This document shows, piece by piece, positions 53,100 to 62,466 of a stretch of DNA of 64,000 nucleotides (the stretch's first letter is position 1; the number at the start of each line of letters is the position of its first letter). The notes under the pieces are model-generated. The model ran no database searches and was not told the origin of the DNA. It saw only the letters and a list, made by a program, of their open reading frames with translations. A program made the translations under genes and the position numbers. The stretch is from Proteiniborus sp. DW1. GTDB lineage: Bacteria > Bacillota > Clostridia > Tissierellales > Proteiniboraceae. The stretch covers positions 1-64,000 of the forward strand of contig NZ_FMDO01000034.1 of assembly GCF_900095305.1 (NCBI RefSeq), written 5' to 3'.

Positions 53100-54275
53100 A
53101 TGATAAATAACATAACCTTAATAGTACTAGATAGTGTGGGAATAGGAGAGTTACCAGATGCCCATAAATATGGAGATGAAGGCAGTAATACATTAGGGAA
53201 TATTATTAAAAATGTAAGGAATATTAATTTGAAAAATCTAAATATGCTTGGTCTTGGTTTAATAGAAGGTGTAGAAGGCTTAGAGCATATTGAAAATCCA
53301 ATTGGCTCCTATGGGAGACTTTCTGAAAGTTCTGCAGGTAAAGATACTACAACAGGACATTGGGAAATAGGAGGAATAATTCTTAAAGAACCTTTTCCAA
53401 CTTTTCAAAATGGTTTCCCTGATGAGCTTATAGAAAAATATGAAAAACTTATAGGTACAAAAGTACTAGGGAATAAGGTGGCATCTGGAACTGTCATATT
53501 AGAAGAACTAGGAAAGGAACATATGGAGACTGGCTATCCAATAATCTATACTTCCGCAGATAGTGTTTTTCAAATAGCAGCCCATGAGGAAATTATACCA
53601 GTTAATAGGCTTTATGAGCTTTGTGAAATAGCTAGAGAGATTTTGATTGATAAATATGCAGTGGGTAGGGTTATTGCAAGACCATTTCTAGGGGAACCTG
53701 GAGCATTCGTAAGGACATCAAATAGAAAGGATTTTTCCCTAAAACCAACTGAAGATACAATGTTAGATATTATTAAAAAATCAGGATTAGAGGTCATGGC
53801 TGTTGGAAAAATTGAAGATATTTTCAGTGGACAAGGAATTACTAAAAGTGTCCATACTATAAGTAATATGGATGGAATAGATAATACAATAAAATATATT
53901 AAAGAGCGTAACAAAGGATTAATATTTTCAAATTTAGTTGACTTTGATATGAAATATGGTCATAGAAATGACATAGAAGGATATGCGAGGGCTCTAGAAG
54001 AATTTGACAGTAGGTTACCAGAAATAATTGAATGTCTTAGAGAAGATGAGGTTTTGATGATTACTGCTGATCATGGTTGTGACCCGACTACAGCTAGTAC
54101 AGACCATTCAAGAGAATATGTACCTATTCTCATCTATGGAGATAAGATAAAAAGTGGAGTTAATATTGGTACTAGGAGTACATTTGCAGATATAGGAGCT
54201 ACTATATTAGACTTATTAGGTTTAGATGGCCTTAATAATGGTAAAAGCTTTGCTGATTTAATTTTAAAAAGATAG
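53100..54275 (+). CDS. deoB: Phosphopentomutase
   Basis: Interconverts (deoxy)ribose 1- and 5-phosphate. 391 residues of the alkaline-phosphatase superfamily: [15 protein letters not shown] with a metal-binding Asp, [13 protein letters not shown] with the phospho-acceptor Thr, [16 protein letters not shown], and [26 protein letters not shown] with the metal-binding residues. GGGAGG spaces correctly to the ATG at 53100, not the one at 53091. A TATAAT at 53065-53070 may be its -10. First gene of a nucleoside salvage operon. Confidence 0.95.
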   Translation: MINNITLIVLDSVGIGELPDAHKYGDEGSNTLGNIIKNVRNINLKNLNMLGLGLIEGVEGLEHIENPIGSYGRLSESSAGKDTTTGHWEIGGIILKEPFPTFQNGFPDELIEKYEKLIGTKVLGNKVASGTVILEELGKEHMETGYPIIYTSADSVFQIAAHEEIIPVNRLYELCEIAREILIDKYAVGRVIARPFLGEPGAFVRTSNRKDFSLKPTEDTMLDIIKKSGLEVMAVGKIEDIFSGQGITKSVHTISNMDGIDNTIKYIKERNKGLIFSNLVDFDMKYGHRNDIEGYARALEEFDSRLPEIIECLREDEVLMITADHGCDPTTASTDHSREYVPILIYGDKIKSGVNIGTRSTFADIGATILDLLGLDGLNNGKSFADLILKR

Positions 54276-54286
54276 GAGGAGACGTA

Positions 54287-55105
54287 GTGAGCTTAGTTGA
54301 AAAAATTAATGAAACGATACAATATTTGGCTAGCAGAACTAATAGTAAACCTAAAATTGGGATCATTTTAGGCTCAGGCCTTGGTCCACTGGCGGATGAG
54401 ATATTGAATGCAGATATAATTAAATATGATGAAATACCAAATTTCCCTACATCTACTGTACAGGGGCATAAGGGCCAGTTAGTAGTTGGAGAATTAGAAG
54501 GTAAAAAAGTTATTGCAATGCAAGGAAGGTTTCATTATTATGAAGGTTATCCAATAGATAAAGTTACATTTCCAGTAAGAGTTATGAGAGCATTAGGAGT
54601 AGATACTATAATAATAACTAATGCTGCAGGAGGAGTAAATCGTGAATATGCACCTGGTGATTTGATGGTCATAACAGATCATATTAATTTTACCTTTGAT
54701 AATCCTCTAATTGGAAAAAACTATGATGAATTAGGACCTAGATTTCCAGATATGTCTCATGCATATGACAAATCATTAATAGATTTAGCAATAAAATCTG
54801 CTAACAATTTAAACTTGAATATTAAACAAGGAGTTTATATGTGGAATTCAGGGCCTACATATGAAACACCAGCTGAAGTTAGAGTGGCTACTTTTTTAGG
54901 AGCTGATGCAGTAGGAATGTCTACTGTACCTGAAGTTATTACAGCAGTTCATGGGGGCATGAAAGTACTTGGAATATCATGTATTACAAACATGGCATCT
55001 GGAATATTGGATCAGCCTTTAAATCATAGTGAGGTAATTGAAACTTCTGAAAGAGTAAAAAATGATTTTATTTCTTTAATTAAAGAAATATTAAAAGAAT
55101 TATAG
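54287..55105 (+). CDS. Purine-nucleoside phosphorylase, guanosine/inosine type
   Basis: A 272-residue trimeric-type (PNP/MTAP family) phosphorylase: IGIILGSGLGPLADEI phosphate loop, TVQGHKGQLVVGELEGKKV, MQGRFHYYEGY, ITNAAGGVN, and GPTYETPAEVR with GISCITNMASGI. The Glu in YETPAE and the Asn in ITNMA correspond to Glu201 and Asn243 of human PNP, which read 6-oxopurines. The GTG start follows AGGAGGAGA. Works with DeoB to degrade or salvage nucleosides. Confidence 0.93.
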   Translation: MSLVEKINETIQYLASRTNSKPKIGIILGSGLGPLADEILNADIIKYDEIPNFPTSTVQGHKGQLVVGELEGKKVIAMQGRFHYYEGYPIDKVTFPVRVMRALGVDTIIITNAAGGVNREYAPGDLMVITDHINFTFDNPLIGKNYDELGPRFPDMSHAYDKSLIDLAIKSANNLNLNIKQGVYMWNSGPTYETPAEVRVATFLGADAVGMSTVPEVITAVHGGMKVLGISCITNMASGILDQPLNHSEVIETSERVKNDFISLIKEILKEL

Positions 55106-55119
55106 TGAGGGGTATTTAA

Positions 55120-55947
55120 ATGGAAAACTTATTATATGCTATTGAGAAAGCTAGTTCATATATAAGAGAAAGAATTGACTTCACACCTGAAATTGGACTG
55201 ATTTTAGGCTCAGGTCTAGGAACACTAGTAGATGAAGTTGAGAATCCTATTGCAATTGATTATAAAGATGTACCTTATTTTCCTGTATCTACAGTAGAAG
55301 GTCATGAAGGAAAATTAATTTTAGGGGAATTAGAAGGTAAAAAAGTTATTGCAATGCAAGGAAGATTTCATTATTATGAGGGATATACATTGCAGGAGAT
55401 AACCTTTCCAGTTAGGGTAATGAAATCCCTTGGTATAAAAATGTTATTGGTAACTAATGCATGTGGCTCATTGACGAAAGACTTTTATCCAGGTGCATTA
55501 ATGATTATGGAGGATCATATTAATTTCATTGGAGATAACCCTCTTATTGGGCAGAATTATGATGAATTAGGTCCTAGGTTTCCTGATATGTCCTCTGCAT
55601 ATGATAAGGAGCTAATTAGGTTAGCAGAAAGTGTTAGTAAAAAACTTGATATTGAAACTAAGAAAGGTGTTTATGTAGCTATAAGTGGTCCTAATTATGC
55701 TTCAAGAGCTGAACTTAGAATGCTTAGAAAGATTGGTGCAGACACAATAGGAATGTCTACAGTACCAGAAGTTATAGTTGCTAGACATTCAGATTTAAAG
55801 GTATTAGGTATATCTTGTGTTACGGATATGGCAATAGCAGATGAAATAGTTTCAATAAGCCATGAAGAAGTTATTAAAGTAGCTAATGAAACTAGACCTA
55901 AATTTATAAGACTTGTTAAAGGTATACTTAATGAGGTGATACTATAA
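55120..55947 (+). CDS. Second purine-nucleoside phosphorylase with MTAP-like base pocket
   Basis: A tandem paralogue (275 residues) strongly similar to the preceding gene through LILGSGLGTLVDE, EGHEGKLILGELEGKKVIAM and NPLIGQNYDELGPRFPDMS. The base-binding positions differ: GPNYASRAELR replaces YETPAE and CVTDMAIADE replaces ITNMA. Ser/Ala with Asp at these sites is the pattern of methylthioadenosine phosphorylase, so this copy may accept 6-aminopurine nucleosides. The gap to the first copy is only 14 bases. Specificity is inference. Confidence 0.88.
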   Translation: MENLLYAIEKASSYIRERIDFTPEIGLILGSGLGTLVDEVENPIAIDYKDVPYFPVSTVEGHEGKLILGELEGKKVIAMQGRFHYYEGYTLQEITFPVRVMKSLGIKMLLVTNACGSLTKDFYPGALMIMEDHINFIGDNPLIGQNYDELGPRFPDMSSAYDKELIRLAESVSKKLDIETKKGVYVAISGPNYASRAELRMLRKIGADTIGMSTVPEVIVARHSDLKVLGISCVTDMAIADEIVSISHEEVIKVANETRPKFIRLVKGILNEVIL

Positions 55948-57272
55948 TGAGAATGTATGATATTATTCAAAAAAAGAGAGATGGAAAAGAATTATCTACT
56001 GAAGAAATTAATTTTTTTATAAATGGCTATTCAAAAGGCGAAATTCCTGATTATCAAGCAAGTGCATTGCTTATGGCAATATACTTGAAAAAAATGAACA
56101 AAAGAGAGACTGTAGATTTGACAAATGCTATGGTAAACTCTGGGGAAACAGTTGATCTTTCTCTTATAGAAGGGATAAAGGTCGATAAGCATAGTACTGG
56201 AGGTGTTGGTGACAAGGTGACACTAGCCTTAGGTCCTATGGTGGCTGCATGTGGATTACCATTTGCAAAAATGTCTGGAAGAGGGTTAGGGCATACTGGT
56301 GGAACCTTAGATAAACTTGAATCTATTAAAGGCTTAAGAACCGAATTTTCTAGAGAAGAGTTTATTTCAACTGTGAATAAAGTGAAATTATGTATATGTA
56401 GTCAAACTGCTAACATTACACCTGCTGACAAGAAATTATATGCTTTAAGGGATGTAACTGCCACTGTAGATAATATTTCTCTAATTGCTAGTAGTGTAAT
56501 GAGCAAAAAAATTGCTGCAGGTTCTAATGCCATTGTATTAGATGTTAAGGTTGGTAGTGGTGCGTTTATGAAAGAATTAGATGATGCATTTTTACTAGCT
56601 GAGGAAATGGTAGGTATAGGTAATAGTGTAGGTAGAGAAACAGTTGCAATAATATCTAATATGGATGAGCCACTAGGTTATGCAGTAGGTAATTCAATTG
56701 AAGTAATAGAGGCCATTAATACTTTACAAGGTAATGGACCAGAAGATTTTGTAGAGTTGTGCTTAACACTTGGTTCTATGCTATTAGTCTTGGGTAAAAA
56801 AGCTGAAAATATGAACTATGGTAGAGAAATGTTAGTACAAGTCATAGATAATGGAAGTGCTTATAATAAGCTACTGGAATTTGTTGAAGCTCAGGGTGGA
56901 GATGTAAATTATATTAGGAATACAGAGCTACTACCTAAAGCTAGCAATAAATTTGAAATATTAAGTGACTGTGATGGTTATATTAAGTCAATTGATGCTG
57001 AAGAAATAGGAAAATGTGCGCTAGCATTAGGGGCAGGAAGAGAGACGAAGGAAAGTAACATTGATTTAGCTGCTGGTATAATCTTGAATAAGAAGGTTGA
57101 TGATAAAGTAAATAAAGGAGATGTTCTAGCATATTTGCTTTATAATGATCCAGACAAAGCTAAGGGCATTGATACCAAGTTAAAGAATGCTATAAAAATT
57201 GGTGACAAAAATAAAGAAAAAAAGAAGTTAATTTATGGAATTGTAGACTCAGATGGAGTAAAGAGGATGTAG
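55947..57272 (+). CDS. pdp: Pyrimidine-nucleoside phosphorylase
   Basis: 441 residues with the thymidine/pyrimidine phosphorylase hallmark KHSTGGVGDKVTLALGPMVAACGLPFAKMSGRGLGHTGGTLDKLESI, a phosphate site SSVMSKKIAAG, and DVKVGSGAFMK. The C-terminal domain ends as in PdpA (AGIILNKKVDDKVNKGDVL). The ATG overlaps the preceding stop by one base, and GAGGTGAT lies upstream. It completes a deoB-pnp-pnp-pdp salvage operon. Confidence 0.95.
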   Translation: MRMYDIIQKKRDGKELSTEEINFFINGYSKGEIPDYQASALLMAIYLKKMNKRETVDLTNAMVNSGETVDLSLIEGIKVDKHSTGGVGDKVTLALGPMVAACGLPFAKMSGRGLGHTGGTLDKLESIKGLRTEFSREEFISTVNKVKLCICSQTANITPADKKLYALRDVTATVDNISLIASSVMSKKIAAGSNAIVLDVKVGSGAFMKELDDAFLLAEEMVGIGNSVGRETVAIISNMDEPLGYAVGNSIEVIEAINTLQGNGPEDFVELCLTLGSMLLVLGKKAENMNYGREMLVQVIDNGSAYNKLLEFVEAQGGDVNYIRNTELLPKASNKFEILSDCDGYIKSIDAEEIGKCALALGAGRETKESNIDLAAGIILNKKVDDKVNKGDVLAYLLYNDPDKAKGIDTKLKNAIKIGDKNKEKKKLIYGIVDSDGVKRM

Positions 57273-57287
57273 TTTTTCATAAGCTTA

Positions 57288-57315
57288 GGAGACTAAAATG
57301 TAGTCTCCTTTTTTT
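57288..57315 (+). terminator. Intrinsic terminator of the nucleoside salvage operon
   Basis: GGAGACTA-AAATG-TAGTCTCC followed by seven Ts. Confidence 0.93.
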
Positions 57316-57389
57316 GTATTTTTACCCTTGAATAAGTTATTAGATTGATGGTTAATATAAAATTAAATATTAGGTGAAAGGAGGATAAA

Positions 57390-58571
57390 ATGAATAAGCT
57401 AGCAAGATATAGAAGAGTAATTAGCATAACAGCCATTTTATTGATATTAGTTACGCTTTCAAATCATTCATATGCAGAAACTGAGGAACCTTTTAAATTA
57501 GAGGCAAAATCAGCAATATTATTGGATGCAATAACTGGAGAAATTTTATTTGAAAAAAACATACATGAGAAATTACCCCCAGCTAGTATAACAAAAATTA
57601 TGGTTCTTTTAATTGCAATGGAAGATTTAGATAGTGGAAAAATAAAACTTGATGATAAAGTTCAAGTAAGTTCTAATGCAGAAAGAATGGGTGGAAGCCA
57701 AGTATATCTAGAAGCTGGAGAAACCCAGATACTAGATGACTTATTAAAAGCTGTTTGTTTAAGGTCTGCAAATGATGCAGCAGTAGCATTAGCAGAGCAT
57801 ATATCAGGTAGTATAGATGTATTTGTTCAGAGAATGAATGATAGAGCAAAGGAGCTTGGAATGACTAATACCCATTTTAAGAATGCAACTGGACTACCTG
57901 ATCCAGAACACCTTACTACTGCATATGATATTAGTTTAATGTCAAGAGAACTATTGAAACATCCTAAAATTCATGATTGGCTAACTATATATATGACTGA
58001 TATTAAAGTAGGTAAAAATAAAGATGTAACTCAAACTCTTGTAAATACAAACAAACTAATACGAGATTATCAAGGTGCAAATGGATTAAAAACAGGTCTA
58101 ACTAATGATGCAGGTCATTGCCTTGCTGCATCAGCCAAGAGAGGTAATTTGTCTCTAATAAGTGTAGTTTTGGGCGGACCAACATCAAATAGTAGATTTT
58201 CAGAATCAAAGAAGCTCTTAGACTTTGGATTTGCAAACTATGAGTCATTACCTATATGTAGAAAAGATGAGGTTGTTAAAAAAATTAAAGTATCCAAAGG
58301 AAAAGGAAACATTGTAAATATAGTTGCAGAAAGCGATTATAGTCTTCTAATACGAAAAGGAGATTCAAGAGAAATAGAAAAAGAGATAATACTTCCCGAA
58401 AAAATCAATGCTCCATATGAAAAGGGACAAAAGTTTGGAGAGATTGTATTAAAGAACAATGGTAAAGAAGTTGGTAGAGTAAACTTAGTTACAGAAGAAG
58501 GAATGAATAAGGCTTCAATTATTGATATGTTTAAAAAAGTCACAACCATGTTTTTAGGTAATTCTAAGTAA
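57390..58571 (+). CDS. dacF: D-alanyl-D-alanine carboxypeptidase (DacF/PBP5 type)
   Basis: A low-molecular-weight penicillin-binding protein. Signal peptide (ITAILLILVTLSNHSYA), SxxK nucleophile in LPPASITKIMV, SxN in RSANDAAVALAE, KTG in GANGLKTGLTNDAGHCL, then the PBP5 C-terminal beta domain and an amphipathic tail (ASIIDMFKKVTTMFLG). It trims peptidoglycan pentapeptides. Following pdp it occupies the B. subtilis dacF position, though no spoIIA operon follows here. Confidence 0.92.
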   Translation: MNKLARYRRVISITAILLILVTLSNHSYAETEEPFKLEAKSAILLDAITGEILFEKNIHEKLPPASITKIMVLLIAMEDLDSGKIKLDDKVQVSSNAERMGGSQVYLEAGETQILDDLLKAVCLRSANDAAVALAEHISGSIDVFVQRMNDRAKELGMTNTHFKNATGLPDPEHLTTAYDISLMSRELLKHPKIHDWLTIYMTDIKVGKNKDVTQTLVNTNKLIRDYQGANGLKTGLTNDAGHCLAASAKRGNLSLISVVLGGPTSNSRFSESKKLLDFGFANYESLPICRKDEVVKKIKVSKGKGNIVNIVAESDYSLLIRKGDSREIEKEIILPEKINAPYEKGQKFGEIVLKNNGKEVGRVNLVTEEGMNKASIIDMFKKVTTMFLGNSK

Positions 58572-58572
58572 T

Positions 58573-58620
58573 AGATTACAGGATATATGATATAATATAT
58601 ATCCTGTAATCTAGTTTTTT
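58573..58620 (+). terminator. Long-stem terminator after dacF
   Basis: AGATTACAGGATATAT and ATATATCCTGTAATCT form a 16-bp stem with an 8-base loop, then TAGTTTTTT. Confidence 0.88.
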
Positions 58621-58645
58621 GCTAAAGTATGATAGGTTATGTCTA

Positions 58646-58674
58646 TTGACAACAATTTTATATTGTTATATAAA
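58646..58674 (+). promoter_or_regulatory. Sigma-A promoter of the scpAB operon
   Basis: TTGACA at 58646-58651, 17-base spacer, TATAAA at 58669-58674. The best -35 in the window, about 40 bases before the scpA start. Confidence 0.78.
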
Positions 58675-58712
58675 TTGATTGTTGGAGCAATTTATAATAG
58701 AGGGAGATAATA

Positions 58713-59450
58713 ATGGAATATAAAGTAGTGTTAGAAGCTTTTGAAGGACCAATGGACCTACTTATGCATTTAATAGAGAAGGAAAAAGTTGATATATACG
58801 ATATACCAATAGCTAAGATTACAGACCAGTATATAGAATACATTCAAGGTATGCAAAGTATAGATTTAAATTTGACCAGCGAGTTTTTAGTCATGGCTGC
58901 AACGCTTCTGGAAATCAAGTCAAAGATGCTACTACCTAAAAGCAGTAGTGATGATGAGCAATTAGAAATGGAAGAAGCAGACCCTAGAGAAGAGCTTGTA
59001 AGAAGACTAGTAGAATATAAAAAGTTTAAGTTGGTAGCAGAGAACCTTAAAACTAAAGGTGATACTCAAAGTAAGATTTTTTTTAAGCAGAAAGAAGAAC
59101 TAGAAGAATTTATGGAACAGGATTCATTTGAATTAGAAAAAATAGACTTTAAAGAGCTATTTTTAGCATATATGAATATTCTAAATAAATCTAAGGAAAG
59201 TATAAAAAAAATAAATTTAGCTGAAATACAAAGGGACGAGCTGACTATAGAAGATTGCATGGACGATCTGGAAAATGTTATTAAAGAAAAGAAAAAAGTC
59301 AAATTTAATGAGCTATTTAAAGAGGATAGCACTAAAAATAGAGTTGTTGTTATCTTTTTGTCTATACTTGAGTTGATTAAATTAAAAAAAATTAAAGTAG
59401 TACAAGAGAAAAATTTCGGAGATATAGTAATTAAGAGTAATAATTTATAG
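58713..59450 (+). CDS. scpA: Segregation and condensation protein A
   Basis: The kleisin subunit of the SMC condensin. 245 residues beginning YKVVLEAFEGPMDLLMHLIEKEKVDIYDIPIAKITDQYIEYI, then FLVMAATLLEIKSKMLLP and an acidic linker (DDEQLEMEEADPREELVRRLVEYKKFK). The C-terminal winged helix contains VVVIFLSILELIKLKKIKVVQEKNFGDI. Bridges SMC heads and binds ScpB. Confidence 0.95.
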   Translation: MEYKVVLEAFEGPMDLLMHLIEKEKVDIYDIPIAKITDQYIEYIQGMQSIDLNLTSEFLVMAATLLEIKSKMLLPKSSSDDEQLEMEEADPREELVRRLVEYKKFKLVAENLKTKGDTQSKIFFKQKEELEEFMEQDSFELEKIDFKELFLAYMNILNKSKESIKKINLAEIQRDELTIEDCMDDLENVIKEKKKVKFNELFKEDSTKNRVVVIFLSILELIKLKKIKVVQEKNFGDIVIKSNNL

Positions 59451-59472
59451 AGTTAGACTAGAGGTGAACTTT

Positions 59473-60036
59473 ATGGACAGTAGAGAAATAAAATCTATTA
59501 TAGAAGCATTATTATTTACTTGGGGAGACCCTTTATCATTGGATGATATATCTGATGTGCTAGAGTTAGATAAACAATCTTTATCTAAAATTATGAGTGA
59601 AATGATTGATGATTTTAACTTTAATAGAAGAGGAATCCAAATTATACAGGTTAATGATAAGTATCAACTAAGTACTAGGCCTGAACACTTTGAATGGATA
59701 AAGAAATTATGTACTCCTAGGGTTAATAAAACCTTATCTAATGCTGCTCTTGAAACATTATCAATTATAGCTTATAAACAACCTATTACTAAAGCAGAAA
59801 TAGAAATAATTAGGGGAGTTAAATGCGACAAAGCACTAAATACTCTAATAGAGAAAAATTTGATTAAGGAAATTGGAAGACTTGAAAAGACTGGTAAGCC
59901 AATTATTTATGGAACTACTGATGATTTTTTAAAATGCTTTGGTTTATCTACATTAGAAGCTTTGCCTTCTCTTGATGAAGACAATATAGAAGAGAACATT
60001 TTAGGTGAAATAAAAGATATCGATAACACAAAATAA
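59473..60036 (+). CDS. scpB: Segregation and condensation protein B
   Basis: The winged-helix dimer partner of ScpA. It starts MDSREIKSIIEALLFTWGDPLSLDDI and has the family core AALETLSIIAYKQPITKAEIEIIRGVKCDKALNTLIEKNLIKEIGRLEKTGKPIIYGTTDDFLK. GAGGTGA at 59461-59467 fits the ATG at 59473 rather than the GTG at 59464. 187 residues. Confidence 0.95.
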   Translation: MDSREIKSIIEALLFTWGDPLSLDDISDVLELDKQSLSKIMSEMIDDFNFNRRGIQIIQVNDKYQLSTRPEHFEWIKKLCTPRVNKTLSNAALETLSIIAYKQPITKAEIEIIRGVKCDKALNTLIEKNLIKEIGRLEKTGKPIIYGTTDDFLKCFGLSTLEALPSLDEDNIEENILGEIKDIDNTK

Positions 60037-60059
60037 ATTTGTGTTATTTTTCTTTTTTT
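60023..60059 (+). terminator. Intrinsic terminator overlapping the scpB stop
   Basis: ATAACACAAA-TAAAT-TTTGTGTTAT followed by TTTTCTTTTTTT; the TAA stop lies in the loop. Confidence 0.85.
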
Positions 60060-60108
60060 GGAAAAGATATTTAAATAGATAGTTAATCTTTATATGGAGT
60101 TGATATAC

Positions 60109-60786
60109 TTGAATTTTTTTTTACTAATATTACTTATTGCTATAGTTATTATAATTGCTATAATTTTTATTCCGATCTATATTGAATTCATAATTATGAA
60201 AAAAAAGAAAAATAGCACCATAGGTGTAAAATTAATTTTGTTAAAGGGATTATTCAAATTTCAATATGAAATCGAATACTTAGATTTGGTTGCAAAAATT
60301 AATATGAAGGGGTATAAGCTAGACGAAAAAAAAGTTGAAAGCTATAAAATAAAGGAGAAGAAAGGATTTGAATTAGAATATATAATTGAACAATTCCATA
60401 ATTTGAGAAAAAATCTAAGCTTATTTAGAAATATTATCCAATATATAGTAGAGAAAATTATTTTAGAGTCACTAAGCTTGAATGCTAGATTTGGGCTAGG
60501 AGATGCTGCACTTACTGGCATAACTTATGGGGCACTCTGGGCTGTAATGGGTGTTTTTTTAAATGTTCTATATAGTAATAAAGATGTTAAAAACTTAAGT
60601 GTAAAACTATGTCCAGATTTTAATGAAACTATTTTAGAAGTTGACTTTTTCTGCATAATAAAGATTAAATTTGCCCATATTATTATTGCAAGCATAAAAG
60701 GAATAAAAGTACTTATAAAAGGCGGTGTATTGAATGGCAGATCATCCTATTCAAGGTCTAATGAAGACAACAATGGAGAGTATTAA
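60109..60786 (+). CDS. DUF2953 membrane protein
   Basis: An N-terminal membrane helix (FLLILLIAIVIIIAIIFIPIYIEF) is followed by a soluble domain with LSLNARFGLGDAALTGITYGALWAVMG, the conserved DUF2953 core, and CPDFNETILEVDFFCIIKIK. The TTG at 60109 is favoured by GGAG at 60096-60099; an in-frame ATG at 60094 is the alternative. The 3' end overlaps gerW by 53 bases, an arrangement common in Clostridia and indicating coupled expression with this spore gene. Function unknown. Confidence 0.8.
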   Translation: MNFFLLILLIAIVIIIAIIFIPIYIEFIIMKKKKNSTIGVKLILLKGLFKFQYEIEYLDLVAKINMKGYKLDEKKVESYKIKEKKGFELEYIIEQFHNLRKNLSLFRNIIQYIVEKIILESLSLNARFGLGDAALTGITYGALWAVMGVFLNVLYSNKDVKNLSVKLCPDFNETILEVDFFCIIKIKFAHIIIASIKGIKVLIKGGVLNGRSSYSRSNEDNNGEY

Positions 60787-61183
60787 AGAAATGGTAGATG
60801 TAAATACAATAGTTGGAGACCCAGTTCAATCTCCTGATGGGCAAATAATAATACCTATCTCGAGGGTTTGCTTTGGTTTTGCTTCAGGAGGTACTGAGTT
60901 TAACTGCGCTAATGGAAAATATGAAGAGCAAAATGAAGGTAGTGATAAAAAGTTACCCTTTGGTGGAGGTACAGGAGCAGGAGTTTCTGTACAACCAGTT
61001 GCTTTTATAGTAGTAGGTAATGGAAACATGAAGTTGCTACCTGTGGATCAAAATGCAAATATAATAAACAGTATCTTGGACTTAATACCAAAAATGGCAA
61101 ATGGAATACAGAACAAATTTAAGGATAAAGAACCTAAAGAAAAAAACACACAAATAATTACAGAAAGTAGCGGTAATAATTAG
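60734..61183 (+). CDS. gerW: GerW-family (YtfJ) sporulation protein
   Basis: A 149-residue protein: MADHPIQGLMKTTMESIKEMVDVNTIVGDPVQSPDGQIIIPISRVCFGFASGG and FGGGTGAGVSVQPVAFIVV are GerW hallmarks. B. subtilis YtfJ is a forespore protein that affects germination. It has its own ribosome site (AAAGGCGG) inside the DUF2953 gene. Confidence 0.92.
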   Translation: MADHPIQGLMKTTMESIKEMVDVNTIVGDPVQSPDGQIIIPISRVCFGFASGGTEFNCANGKYEEQNEGSDKKLPFGGGTGAGVSVQPVAFIVVGNGNMKLLPVDQNANIINSILDLIPKMANGIQNKFKDKEPKEKNTQIITESSGNN

Positions 61184-61204
61184 GGGCAGAAAAATCTGCT
61201 CCTA
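61181..61204 (+). terminator. Hairpin at the gerW stop codon
   Basis: TAGGGGCAGA-AAAA-TCTGCTCCTA forms a 10-bp stem that begins at the stop codon. No T run follows, so it may stabilise the 3' end rather than terminate. Confidence 0.5.
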
Positions 61205-61249
61205 ACTATTGACGTAACATATTTTTAGATTAATGGAGTGTTGTTAAAT

Positions 61250-62350
61250 ATGCTAAGAAAAATTAAAATAGTTGTAGTTATCTTAATTTCAGTTAACTTA
61301 TTAGTAGGTTTTGCTTATCCTTCACCAAGTGCAGAAAGTGCGGTTTTGATTGACTCAAAAACTGGAAGAGTAATATATTCTTTAAACCATAATCTTAGGA
61401 GACCTATGGCTAGTACAACTAAAATTATGACTGCCTTATTAGCAATAGAACATGGCAATCTAGATTCAATAGTTAAAGTAAAGGAAAATGCTGTAGGAGT
61501 TGAAGGTTCAAGTATTTATCTAGTCAAGGGTGAGGAAATTTTATTAAAGGATTTGATTTATGGTTTAATGTTAAGATCAGGAAATGATGCTGCAGTGGCT
61601 ATTGCAGAGCATATATCTGGTTCAGTAGATAAATTCGTTGATCTTATGAATGAAAAAGCTAGAGATATAGGTGCTCTTAATACGAATTTTGTAAATCCAC
61701 ATGGCTTACATGATCCAAACCATTTTTCAACTGCATATGATATGGCAATTATCACTAGAGAAGCAATGAAGTTGGATTTTTTTAGAGAGGTATCGAAAGC
61801 AAAAAATTGGATTGCAAATAGGGAAATAAATCAATATTTTTCAAACAAAAATGATGTTGTTTGGAAATATAATGGTGGAGATGGAGTAAAAATTGGATAC
61901 ACAAAGACTGCTGGTAGATGCTTAGTAGCTAGTGCAACTAGAAATGAGATGCAATTAATTGCAGTTGTATTAAATGATGGCAATTGGTTTAATGATTGCT
62001 ATAACATGCTTGACTATGGTTTTGAAAAATATAAGCCAACCCTACTATTAAGTGAGGGGCAGTTTTTAAGAAAAGTTGAAGTATTAGATGGTGACAGGAA
62101 ATACTTAAACATAAAATTTGAAGAGGATCTTATAATTCCACTTGATGAAAATGAAAAAGAAAAGACTAAAGTGGTTTTAAATCTTCTTGATACAATAAAA
62201 GCCCCTGTAAGTAAAGGGCAAAAGTTAGGTAATGTTCAAGTTTTTATTGAAGGAGAACTAATATATACTACAGAAATAAAAGCTAATACTGAAATCAGTT
62301 ATTCTAGACCTAATGGGAATTTTATAAAATTTTTGAAAAATATATTTTAA
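61250..62350 (+). CDS. D-alanyl-D-alanine carboxypeptidase, sporulation-associated paralogue
   Basis: A PBP5-like protein of 366 residues with signal peptide (VVVILISVNLLVGFAYP), SxxK in MASTTKIMT, and SGN in RSGNDAAVAIAE. The third motif reads KIG (GGDGVKIGYTKTAGRC) where KTG is usual. A C-terminal beta domain follows. The ATG at 61250 is 11 bases from GGAG; a GTG at 61238 and TTG at 61241 are less likely. Adjacent to gerW, as in many Clostridia (DacB-like), suggesting a cortex role. About half-similar to the dacF copy at 57.4 kb. Confidence 0.87.
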   Translation: MLRKIKIVVVILISVNLLVGFAYPSPSAESAVLIDSKTGRVIYSLNHNLRRPMASTTKIMTALLAIEHGNLDSIVKVKENAVGVEGSSIYLVKGEEILLKDLIYGLMLRSGNDAAVAIAEHISGSVDKFVDLMNEKARDIGALNTNFVNPHGLHDPNHFSTAYDMAIITREAMKLDFFREVSKAKNWIANREINQYFSNKNDVVWKYNGGDGVKIGYTKTAGRCLVASATRNEMQLIAVVLNDGNWFNDCYNMLDYGFEKYKPTLLLSEGQFLRKVEVLDGDRKYLNIKFEEDLIIPLDENEKEKTKVVLNLLDTIKAPVSKGQKLGNVQVFIEGELIYTTEIKANTEISYSRPNGNFIKFLKNIF

Positions 62351-62371
62351 AGTAAGTAAAATTACATTTAC

Positions 62372-62399
62372 AACATGGTTTTTTATACCATGTTTTTTT
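62372..62399 (+). terminator. Intrinsic terminator after the second carboxypeptidase gene
   Basis: AACATGGT-TTTTTAT-ACCATGTT followed by TTTTT. Confidence 0.9.
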
Positions 62400-62466
62400 G
62401 TCACAAAAAACTCCTAGTTCTATAATCTAATACTATAGTCATAGGTAATAGAAGGGAGTGGTAATA

